Shown piece by piece: positions 27,609 through 34,645 of a stretch of DNA of 64,000 nt. The DNA is from Sphingobacterium sp. N143 (GTDB lineage: Bacteria; Bacteroidota; Bacteroidia; Sphingobacteriales; Sphingobacteriaceae). Each line of letters starts with the position of its first letter. The stretch's first letter is position 1. A program made the position numbers and the translations under genes. Where the stretch lies: positions 333,913-397,912 of the forward strand of contig NZ_JACAIS010000002.1 of the NCBI RefSeq assembly GCF_030325625.1, given 5' to 3'. The notes below the pieces were generated by a model. That model saw only the letters and a list, made by a program, of their open reading frames with translations. It did not search any database and was not told the DNA's origin.

Positions 27609-27719
27609 ATTTGATGAATCAATTTGGTTTATTATTGTTTGTATCTGTTTTTCTCTTGCTTTTTGGTTACTGTTATTGGGTTTAAAACGGTCTATTAAGA
27701 CCGCAAATTAGTATTTTAA

Positions 27720-27766
27720 TTTCAATAGGGAAAGATGTATTGTTTAAAACCTTTCCCCATTGAAAA
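27720..27766 (-). terminator. Terminator after the GMC oxidoreductase gene
   Basis: TTTCAATAGGGAAAG (27720-27734) pairs with CTTTCCCCATTGAAA (27751-27765), one mismatch, directly after the GMC stop and followed on the minus strand by an A/T-rich run. It separates this unit from the susC locus. Confidence 0.7.
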
Positions 27767-29482
27767 TTAGATATTTCCTTTTTTCATTTCGCTGATGGCG
27801 TAATCAACCGATCGGGCCGAAAATGCCATATATGTCAATGAAGGGTTTTGTGTAGATGTTGAGGTCATGCATGCACCGTCTGTAACAAAAACATTCTTCA
27901 CAGCATGCATCTGATTCCATTTATTCAAGATGGATGTTTTCGGGTCATGTCCCATGCGAGCTCCGCCCATTTCGTGAATATCCAGTCCTGGAGCCTGCCA
28001 ATGTGTATCTGGCCGGATATTGGTAAAACCGGCATCCGTAAACATCTCGGTCATGACCTCGATATAATCTTTTTTCATTTTTTCGTCGTTTTCATCATAG
28101 TCCACGGCAATCTTCAACAGTGGGATACCCCAATCATCTTTTTTGCTGCTATCCAACGATACCTTTCCCGATTCTTTCGGAATGGTTTCGCCCATCATAT
28201 GCGAACCAACTTGCCATACCCCCAATTTGGGATTCAGCAGATTATTCTTGAGATCCAGTCCCAAGCCCGAACGGTCGGACTGCTTGCTGCGTGAGGCGCC
28301 AAAGCCTGCGGCATACCCCCGCAAAAAGTCGGTTTCTTGCTTGTGCAGGTTTCTGAAACGTGGGATATAACCACCACCAGCAGGGTTTCGGCCTTCGGCA
28401 GTATAGTCCAGGAGCCCTTCATACTCCGCATAGATCCTTGCACTATAGTTATGGAAGGCAACATATTTACCCAATACACCACTGTCATTCCCCAAACCAT
28501 TGGGAAAACGATTTGATGTTGAATTCAGTAGAATCAGATTGGTATTGATCGCTGCCGCATTGACAAAAATTAATTTTGCGTAAAAATCAATTTCCTCCTT
28601 GGTATTCGTATCAATCACACGGACACCGACAGCCCTGCTTTTTTGCTCATCGTACAAGATGGAATGCACTACCGATGATGGGCGCAAGGTCATATTACCA
28701 GTTTTAGCTGCCCAAGGAATAGTGGTTGCATTTGAGCTAAAATACCCCCCAAAAGGACATCCTCGCTGACAGAGTACACGATTTTGACATTGCACCCGTC
28801 CTTGTTCGATATGGATCTGGTTGGGTTTAGATAGGTGGGCACAACGTGCGGAGATCACTTTACGTTCCGGAAATTTCTTTTGCACCTTTTCCTTGAAATA
28901 CTTTTCAACGATGTTCAGGGGATATCCCGGCAGAAATTCACCATCTGGTAGTTCAGGCAGGCCATCATGGTCACCAGCAATACCAGCAAATTTCTCCACA
29001 TAGGCATACCATGGGGCCAGATCCGCATAACGGATAGGCCAATCCACCGCAAATCCATCCCGTGCAGGGCCTTCAAAATCAAAATCCGACCAGCGCTGTG
29101 TCTGCCGCGCCCACAATAAAGACTTACCTCCGACCTGATAACCCCGTATCCAATCAAAAGGCTTTTCCTGTATATAAGGATGCTCTTTATCTTTTACAAA
29201 AAAATGAGCTGCGTCTTCATGGAATGCATAGCATTTGCTGACAATCGGATTTTCTTCTTTGACTTTAAATGGTATCTCATTCCGATGTTCAAATTCCCAA
29301 GGCATCATATTGGTGGTTGGATAATCTTTGATATGTTGTACATCACGTCCTCGCTCCAGCACCAAGGTTTTCAGTCCCCTCTCACACAATTCCTTTGCGG
29401 ACCAACCGCCACTAATTCCCGAACCTATCACAATCGCATCGTAGGTTCTATTTTTTTCACTGTCAATATTTAGATTTGCCAT
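27767..29482 (-). CDS. GMC-family FAD-dependent oxidoreductase
   Basis: A 571-aa flavoprotein. The FAD-binding loop is VIGSGISGGWSAKEL near residue 20, a Cys-rich segment CQNRVLCQRGCPFGGYFSS lies near 235, and the C-terminal GMC domain has HEMGGARMGHDP and TSTQNPSLTYMAFSARSVDYA with the expected His and Asn. It has no signal peptide. The gene 7 bases upstream encodes a Tat-type subunit 3 protein, so it is probably exported as a folded complex. Such pairs include gluconate 2-dehydrogenase and glucoside 3-dehydrogenase types; the substrate here is not shown. A sugar or sugar-derived alcohol is plausible given the nearby glycan locus. Confidence 0.88.
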   Translation of the reverse strand: MANLNIDSEKNRTYDAIVIGSGISGGWSAKELCERGLKTLVLERGRDVQHIKDYPTTNMMPWEFEHRNEIPFKVKEENPIVSKCYAFHEDAAHFFVKDKEHPYIQEKPFDWIRGYQVGGKSLLWARQTQRWSDFDFEGPARDGFAVDWPIRYADLAPWYAYVEKFAGIAGDHDGLPELPDGEFLPGYPLNIVEKYFKEKVQKKFPERKVISARCAHLSKPNQIHIEQGRVQCQNRVLCQRGCPFGGYFSSNATTIPWAAKTGNMTLRPSSVVHSILYDEQKSRAVGVRVIDTNTKEEIDFYAKLIFVNAAAINTNLILLNSTSNRFPNGLGNDSGVLGKYVAFHNYSARIYAEYEGLLDYTAEGRNPAGGGYIPRFRNLHKQETDFLRGYAAGFGASRSKQSDRSGLGLDLKNNLLNPKLGVWQVGSHMMGETIPKESGKVSLDSSKKDDWGIPLLKIAVDYDENDEKMKKDYIEVMTEMFTDAGFTNIRPDTHWQAPGLDIHEMGGARMGHDPKTSILNKWNQMHAVKNVFVTDGACMTSTSTQNPSLTYMAFSARSVDYAISEMKKGNI

Positions 29483-29489
29483 GTTGGAT

Positions 29490-29978
29490 TTATCCGTTTA
29501 CTTTTACCGCACCATTGTACGGCCCTGGAATAAGCTTATAAATAACCTTATTCTTCATCACATATTCTGAATTCATATAGCCTTGAATGGCACGCGATTT
29601 AAAGATCTCAAAGAATGCTTTTTCATCCGTCTTGTCTTTCAAGCTTGCCAATGCAACCTCAGTCTCCTTGCTATTGCCTAAGTTGAGTTGTTTTCTAAGT
29701 TTGTTGAAACCGGCTACAAATTTTTCCTGATTCTCCGGCGATTCACAATCATCCACCATCTTGATCACAAAAAGGTGTAAATTGAGGTCTTTTCCCCCTG
29801 GTGTATCCGATTTCGGGATCAGGATATCGGCAAGATCACCTAAAAATTGTTCGTCTTCAGCAGATATTTTCAGTTTGTTCAATACAATCGATGCACCTCC
29901 ATCATTCATACAGGAGGACAAAATCGTCAATCCACCGGCGATAATGAAAAATTGCTTTATTGCGGTTCTACGGTTCAT
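29490..29978 (-). CDS. Gluconate 2-dehydrogenase subunit 3 family protein with Tat-like signal
   Basis: A 162-aa protein with MNRRTAIKQFFIIAGGLTIL, a twin-arginine type signal, ending in LSSC so it may also be lipid-anchored. The body (LADILIPKSDTPGGKDLNLH, then CESPENQEKFVAGFNKL) fits the small subunit that escorts GMC dehydrogenases across the membrane. It is the first gene of a two-gene unit with the GMC protein (7-base gap). No haem-binding CxxCH is present in either gene, so the electron acceptor must be encoded elsewhere. Confidence 0.85.
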   Translation of the reverse strand: MNRRTAIKQFFIIAGGLTILSSCMNDGGASIVLNKLKISAEDEQFLGDLADILIPKSDTPGGKDLNLHLFVIKMVDDCESPENQEKFVAGFNKLRKQLNLGNSKETEVALASLKDKTDEKAFFEIFKSRAIQGYMNSEYVMKNKVIYKLIPGPYNGAVKVNG

Positions 29979-30046
29979 AATCAGAGTTCCCTTTACAATT
30001 CGGTAATATTACGGATATCCGAATAAAAATACAAATGCTAAAACGA

Positions 30047-30724
30047 TTAAATTACACGACTAACTTCATTCCACTGGGATAACAGGGCTTTTACCGCCCA
30101 TAAGTTTTCCACAATGTTATCCACAGCTGTTAGTCTAGCACGCTCAACCTCTTGTTTGGTGACAGCAATCAATTGCAGGCCAGCGCCTAAAGCAGCAGTG
30201 CTACCTGTCAATGTATCTTCAATCGCCACACAGCTTATTGCTGGTAATCCCAGATTTTTCAGCGCCAAACGGTAGGGTTCAGGATTGGGTTTAGGAGATT
30301 CCACACATTCCCGAGTCACAAAAAATTCAAAGTAGTCCAGAAGACCGTGTTTTCCCAAGACCGTATCGACCGTACTACGATAGCTAGATGTTACCAAACC
30401 AATGCGGATGTGATTCTCTTTCAGGTAGGCCAAGATTTCCTGTGCGCCGGGCATTAACTGAATATCACTCATATTGGAGTCCGCATAAGCTGCCCGAGTG
30501 CGCTTCCACATATATTCCTGCGTTGTATCAAATCCGTAATCGTCGATCAAGCGTTCGACATTATGCGCCGTTGTATGCCCTGCAAAATCGCGGATCCAAT
30601 CTTCATAAGTGATCTCCAGATCAAACTCCTCTTTTAATATCGGAGCCCAGTTTTTGAAATAGAAATACTCCGAATCAATTAATGTACCGTCTAAATCAAA
30701 CAATACAGCCTGTATTTTATTCAT
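30047..30724 (-). CDS. HAD-superfamily hydrolase, beta-phosphoglucomutase-like
   Basis: A 225-aa HAD phosphatase from ATG 30722-30724 (MNKIQAVLFDLDGTLIDSE); the longer frame to 30742 is less likely. Motif I DLDGTLID, motif II VTSSYRS, motif III lysine in ESPKPNPEPYRLAL and motif IV AIEDTLTGSTAALGAG are all present, with a helical cap between I and II. This pattern suits small sugar phosphates (phosphoglycolate or phosphohexose), but the substrate is open. It follows the DUF6266 gene by 36 bases on the same strand. Its 3' end contains two DnaA-box-like words (30104-30112, 30117-30125) inside the coding sequence. Confidence 0.88.
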   Translation of the reverse strand: MNKIQAVLFDLDGTLIDSEYFYFKNWAPILKEEFDLEITYEDWIRDFAGHTTAHNVERLIDDYGFDTTQEYMWKRTRAAYADSNMSDIQLMPGAQEILAYLKENHIRIGLVTSSYRSTVDTVLGKHGLLDYFEFFVTRECVESPKPNPEPYRLALKNLGLPAISCVAIEDTLTGSTAALGAGLQLIAVTKQEVERARLTAVDNIVENLWAVKALLSQWNEVSRVI

Positions 30725-30760
30725 AGTGTTAAAGATACACAAGTAGCCGGAAAAATCCTA

Positions 30761-31396
30761 TTAAATGGTCCCGCAATAGGTAGAATTTGAAAATACATCT
30801 CTATACGTGTCCCAAAAGCCGATGTACACATGATATTCAGCTTGCAGATTTAATTCAACCGGTACATCGACAAAACATTGACCATCCCTAACAGATGCAA
30901 CTGCTAGCTTTAACGAGCACAAATCATTTAAGCTAACGCATGCCAGATTTAACTTATAAATTTCATCATCATACGCCGGGTTTGGTATCCATTCCAAAAA
31001 TATACGTCCTTCATTCACACTTACCTTCGTCCCGTCTGGGGGCATTAGATCTCCCACAAACACGTTCAAATTTTCAAAATTCACAATAGGATTATAATCA
31101 GCGTCAAAAGCCAGCACATCATTGAAAACATGTTTTTGCGCAAATTGAAATGCACCATATTTAGATCCCTTTTCCTTTTTTTGCCCATAGCCATAATCAA
31201 AAACAACCTTGTTTTCCGCACAAAATTTTCCGACAGCTTTCATTTTCTGGCGATGTAATCGTTGGGATTCAGTCGGAGGTTTACTACTTTTCCGCCTTGC
31301 ACCCCGAATAATCCATTGTCCCATACGATTGTATCCATATATCGATCCAACCTTACCTCGAAAACCACCATTTGGCCCATCTTCTAATATAGCCAT
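30761..31396 (-). CDS. DUF6266 family protein
   Basis: A 211-aa protein of the DUF6266 type seen in Sphingobacteriaceae. The N-terminus is the family mark: MAILEDGPNGGFRGKVGSIY, followed by a basic stretch RGARRKSSKPPTESQRLHRQ. The C-terminal half looks like a beta-sandwich (VNEGRIFLEWIPNPAYDDEI, then VYIGFWDTYRDVFSNS). No signal peptide. Function is unknown. It is divergent from the FAH gene, with a palindromic repeat region between them. Confidence 0.8.
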   Translation of the reverse strand: MAILEDGPNGGFRGKVGSIYGYNRMGQWIIRGARRKSSKPPTESQRLHRQKMKAVGKFCAENKVVFDYGYGQKKEKGSKYGAFQFAQKHVFNDVLAFDADYNPIVNFENLNVFVGDLMPPDGTKVSVNEGRIFLEWIPNPAYDDEIYKLNLACVSLNDLCSLKLAVASVRDGQCFVDVPVELNLQAEYHVYIGFWDTYRDVFSNSTYCGTI

Positions 31397-31504
31397 ACTT
31401 TAAGTTTTTTGTTTAATTATCACTTAATACCTACCCCTTAACAATCGATCTGTATTAATGTTTAAATTAAGTTAGGAATAAATATGAATTAGGTTAGATA
31501 TAAT

Positions 31505-31573
31505 TTAGGTTTTAGTTAGGTATAAGCTATATTATACCTAACTAAAACCTAAACAAAACCTAACTAAAACCTA
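31505..31573. repeat. Three-copy palindromic repeat in a divergent intergenic region
   Basis: A 21-base perfect inverted repeat: 31505-31525 (TTAGGTTTTAGTTAGGTATAA) equals the reverse complement of 31532-31552. The 15-mer CCTAACTAAAACCTA occurs at 31537-31551 and 31559-31573 directly, and inverted at 31506-31520. Related GTTAGG/TTAGGTTA words continue upstream to about 31471. It lies between divergent genes and ends about 50 bases before the FAH promoter, so a regulator-binding array is more likely than a terminator. Confidence 0.7.
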
Positions 31574-31624
31574 TATAAATATATGTTTTGAATTAAATTG
31601 TACATACGCTTATGTTTCTTCATT

Positions 31625-31656
31625 TTTGGATAAACATAGGACATTTGCTAAGTTTG
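31625..31656 (+). promoter_or_regulatory. Bacteroidota-type promoter for the FAH operon
   Basis: TTTG at 31625-31628 and TAAGTTTG at 31649-31656, separated by 20 bases, match the TTTG / TAnnTTTG consensus with normal spacing. Transcription would begin near 31662, about 20 bases before ATG 31682. Confidence 0.65.
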
Positions 31657-31681
31657 TTTATCATTATTATAATTCACACGC

Positions 31682-32293
31682 ATGAAAATAATTGCCATAG
31701 GCCGTAATTACGCCGACCACGCAAAAGAACTCGATAATCCTGTCCCTGAAAATCCCATCATATTTTTAAAACCAGATACCGCCGTGTTAAAGGATAACAA
31801 AGATTTTTATTATCCTGAATTTTCCAATAACATCCAGTTTGAGACCGAGGTTGTACTTCGGATCTGCAAAGAAGGAAAACATGTTACTCCAAAATTTGCC
31901 TCGACTTATTATGATGCCATTGGCCTGGGAATAGATTTTACAGCAAGGGACCTGCAACAGGAACTGAAAGCGAAAAGCCTTCCTTGGGAATTGGCAAAAG
32001 CCTTTGACCATTCCGCAGTCATCAGCAATTTGATTCCAAAGGAAGAAATAACGGATGTGTATGCCATTGATTTTTCTCTGCAGCAAAACGGGAATACAGT
32101 CCAGGAAGGGAATACCAAGGATATGATTTTTTCCTTCGAAGACCTGATTGTCTATACATCCAAATTTATCACGTTGCGCAAAGGAGACCTGATTTACACA
32201 GGCACTCCAGTGGGTGTTGGTTCGGTCGCTATTGGAGATTTGCTGGAAGGTTTTATAGGCCAACAAAAAATGTTTAGCTGTAAAATTAAATAA
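31682..32293 (+). CDS. Fumarylacetoacetate hydrolase (FAH) family protein
   Basis: A 203-aa cytoplasmic enzyme with a single FAH domain. GRNYADHAKEL and IIFLKPDTAV open the fold, the metal ligands lie in FETEVVLRICKEG and GLGIDFTARDLQ, and YTGTPVGVGSV near the C-terminus is the typical substrate loop. Short single-domain members include acylpyruvases and oxaloacetate tautomerase/decarboxylase enzymes, so true fumarylacetoacetase (about 400 aa) is unlikely. It is followed after 12 bases by the M23 peptidase gene, with an AAGGAGGAAAG ribosome-binding site between, so the two are probably one operon. Confidence 0.88.
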   Translation: MKIIAIGRNYADHAKELDNPVPENPIIFLKPDTAVLKDNKDFYYPEFSNNIQFETEVVLRICKEGKHVTPKFASTYYDAIGLGIDFTARDLQQELKAKSLPWELAKAFDHSAVISNLIPKEEITDVYAIDFSLQQNGNTVQEGNTKDMIFSFEDLIVYTSKFITLRKGDLIYTGTPVGVGSVAIGDLLEGFIGQQKMFSCKIK

Positions 32294-32305
32294 GGAGGAA
32301 AGAGC

Positions 32306-34030
32306 ATGACGAAAAAGACAGCATTACTACTGGGTTTACTGATTTGCATGGCAGGGCTAAGCCGGGGACAAGATATTATCAAAAGTCGCAATTACCCGAA
32401 GAACTATTTTGCACGTCCGATGAATATTGCCCCGCAAGCTTCAGGATCTTTTGGAGAACTACGGGCAACACATTTTCATGGGGGGGATGATTACCGTACC
32501 CAACAGCGCATCAATATTCCGGTGCATGCTGCCGCAGAAGGCTTTGTTTCCCGTGTAAGGGTGCAAATCGGTGGCGGCGGAAATTATGTATATATCGATC
32601 ATCCCAATGGGTATACCACAGTATATATGCACCTGGAAAGTTTCAACGCGGATCTAGCAAAAATCATCAAAGACGAACAGTACAAACAAAAGCGTTTCGA
32701 TGTGGATGTATTTCTAAAACCAGGTCAGGTGCCGGTAAAAAAAGGAGAGTTTATCGCCAATTCAGGAAATACAGGCGGTTCTGCCGGACCACATCTGCAT
32801 TTTGAAATCCGGGATACCAAAGCCCAACTTCCTTTAAACCCACAGCTATTCGGTCTCTTATTTCCAGATGGCGTAAAACCGATCATCCGGGGACTTACGG
32901 TCTATGATCTTGGCGACGAGATTTTTAATGAAAATACCCCCCGTAGGCATCAGACCATCCGATCGGCTGGTGGGGGTAATTACAGCTTGGCAACCACGGC
33001 GCCAATCTCCGTCAATGGACAATTTGGGCTAGGCATCAATACCGTTGACAAGCGGGGCGGCATCTCATTTACTTATGGTGTTTATTCCATCGAGCTTTTT
33101 CTCGACGACAAAAATATCAGCACCGTATTGTTTGAGTCAATCCCTTTTGATCAGACACGTGCCATTCAGTCTTATGTGGACTACCCTTATCTGAAAAAAT
33201 CCGGCGTACGTATACAGAAAAGTTTTAAAGAACCCAACAATCCGATCAGCATCTTTAAGCATCTGGATAACCAGGGAATGATCGAGCTGAAGGACAATGA
33301 AGTCCACAGGGTTAAATATGTCGTCAAAGATGTTCAGGGCAACAAGAGCGAATTGAACTTCAAGGTGCAGAACAATCCTTCTTTAGCAATAAACCGCCAG
33401 ACACCTGCCGGACTCAAAATGTTTCATTATGCTGAGGAGAATAAATACGAGGCAGAAAATGCGAGGATCTACATGGGCAAAAACATCCTCTATAATGACC
33501 TTTATTTCAACTATTCCCAGTCGGCAAAACCGGCCAAGGGCTACTCGGAAGTACAGCACATCCATAATAAATATACCCCACTCTTCGGGTACTACAAGCT
33601 GATGATCAAACCTGACCATACCCTCCCCGAACGTCTTTACGACAAAGCGCTGATTGTCTCTGCCGATGGCTCCGCCCAGGGTGGTAAATACGAAGCTGGT
33701 TGGGTCGTCGCCAATGTACGTGAATTTGGGGGATTCTATATCGCTGTTGACACGCTGGCACCAAACATCAGGGCACGCAACCTGAGTGATGGAAAGAACG
33801 TTTCCGTCCAAAAATCGATCGATTTCACCATCAGTGATAACCTGTCAGGCATCGCTTCTTTTGAAGCCTATATTGACGGGAAGTGGGCGCTGATGAAATA
33901 TGATCCCAAGACCAGACATATATGGCACGACTTTGAGGCAAACCTGGGCAGTGGTACACATCGGCTCAAACTGGAAGTAAAAGACAATAAAGGTAATTTA
34001 AAAACATACGAAGCTTCTTTCAGCAGATAG
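32306..34030 (+). CDS. M23-family metallopeptidase with large C-terminal region
   Basis: A 574-aa exported zinc peptidase (signal peptide MTKKTALLLGLLICMAGLSRG). The M23 (LytM) domain spans about residues 50-185: zinc ligands in THFHGGDDYRT and GPHLHFEIRD, with GNYVYIDHPNGYTTVYMHLE and GNTGGSAG between. M23 enzymes cut peptidoglycan cross-links. The remaining roughly 385 residues are beta-rich and look like stacked Ig-like domains, one near residue 480-570 (DTLAPNIRARNLSDGK, then LEVKDNKGNLKTYEASF). Zinc residues are intact, so it should be active. A hairpin-like repeat follows near 34063-34088. Confidence 0.9.
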   Translation: MTKKTALLLGLLICMAGLSRGQDIIKSRNYPKNYFARPMNIAPQASGSFGELRATHFHGGDDYRTQQRINIPVHAAAEGFVSRVRVQIGGGGNYVYIDHPNGYTTVYMHLESFNADLAKIIKDEQYKQKRFDVDVFLKPGQVPVKKGEFIANSGNTGGSAGPHLHFEIRDTKAQLPLNPQLFGLLFPDGVKPIIRGLTVYDLGDEIFNENTPRRHQTIRSAGGGNYSLATTAPISVNGQFGLGINTVDKRGGISFTYGVYSIELFLDDKNISTVLFESIPFDQTRAIQSYVDYPYLKKSGVRIQKSFKEPNNPISIFKHLDNQGMIELKDNEVHRVKYVVKDVQGNKSELNFKVQNNPSLAINRQTPAGLKMFHYAEENKYEAENARIYMGKNILYNDLYFNYSQSAKPAKGYSEVQHIHNKYTPLFGYYKLMIKPDHTLPERLYDKALIVSADGSAQGGKYEAGWVVANVREFGGFYIAVDTLAPNIRARNLSDGKNVSVQKSIDFTISDNLSGIASFEAYIDGKWALMKYDPKTRHIWHDFEANLGSGTHRLKLEVKDNKGNLKTYEASFSR

Positions 34031-34120
34031 ATCAGCTGTCTTGCTTTATGAAGCTTTCATACTTATCCGATGATTTTATCGGGGATAAATCGTATCTTAA
34101 TACGCTAAATAGAAATAATT

Positions 34121-34582
34121 ATGGCAACACTAGAAATAGGACAGCAGGCACCGGATTTCAGTGCAAAAAATCAACATGGGGACACCGTCCGCCTTTCAGA
34201 TTTCAAAGGGAAAAAAGTTATTTTATATTTTTATCCAAAAGACAATACACCAGGCTGCACCACGGAAGCCTGTAATTTCAGAGACAATTATCAGTCTTTG
34301 AAAAAAGATGGTTTTGAAATCATAGGCGTAAGTGTGGACAGCGAAGCATCGCACCAAAAATTCATCAGCAAACACGAATTACCTTTCCAGCTCCTTGTCG
34401 ATGAAGACAAAAGTCTCGTGGAGGCTTATGGGGTATGGGTAGAGAAAAACATGTATGGTAAAAAATATATGGGTACAGCACGCACAACCTTTGTGATTGA
34501 TGCAGATGGCATTATCCAGCATATCATCAAAAAAGTAGATAACAAAAATGCGTCCCAGCAGATCCGTGATTTAGGCATTTAA
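34121..34582 (+). CDS. bcp: Thioredoxin-dependent thiol peroxidase (PrxQ/Bcp)
   Basis: A 153-aa peroxiredoxin of the Bcp/PrxQ class, reducing hydrogen and organic peroxides with thioredoxin as electron donor. The peroxidatic cysteine is C46 in YPKDNTPGCTTEACNFRD and the resolving cysteine C51 five residues later, the PrxQ pattern. Length is normal and no signal peptide is present. It lies between the M23 gene and glyS, each with separate upstream signals. Confidence 0.95.
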   Translation: MATLEIGQQAPDFSAKNQHGDTVRLSDFKGKKVILYFYPKDNTPGCTTEACNFRDNYQSLKKDGFEIIGVSVDSEASHQKFISKHELPFQLLVDEDKSLVEAYGVWVEKNMYGKKYMGTARTTFVIDADGIIQHIIKKVDNKNASQQIRDLGI

Positions 34583-34631
34583 AGAATACCTCTTATCAAG
34601 AATCTTATATCTAAAATCTAAAACTAATATC

Positions 34632-34639
34632 TATATTTG
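34632..34639 (+). promoter_or_regulatory. -7 element very close to the glyS start
   Basis: TATATTTG matches TAnnTTTG exactly and ends six bases before ATG 34646. No good TTTG -33 element is seen about 20 bases upstream. If used, the mRNA would start at or within a few bases of the ATG. Confidence 0.45.
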
Positions 34640-34645
34640 CCACTT

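Larger units (their letters stand above)
27355..27766. other. 412-base intergenic region between susC 2 and the GMC gene
   Basis: No credible ORF. It contains the proximal leader block, the distal GCAAAATCGCTTTGC palindrome at 27580-27594 with its TCTTTAA/A-run neighbour, and the terminator of the GMC gene (27720-27766). A short AGACCG-type inverted repeat lies near 27690-27705. Confidence 0.7.

Noticed and set aside
30104..30125. Replication origin at the adjacent DnaA boxes
   Set aside because: The boxes are inside the HAD hydrolase coding sequence. There is no dnaA, dnaN or AT-rich unwinding element and no larger box cluster.
31505..31573. CRISPR array
   Set aside because: Only three copies of a 15-base unit, one inverted, with 7-16 base gaps and no cas genes; the geometry does not fit.
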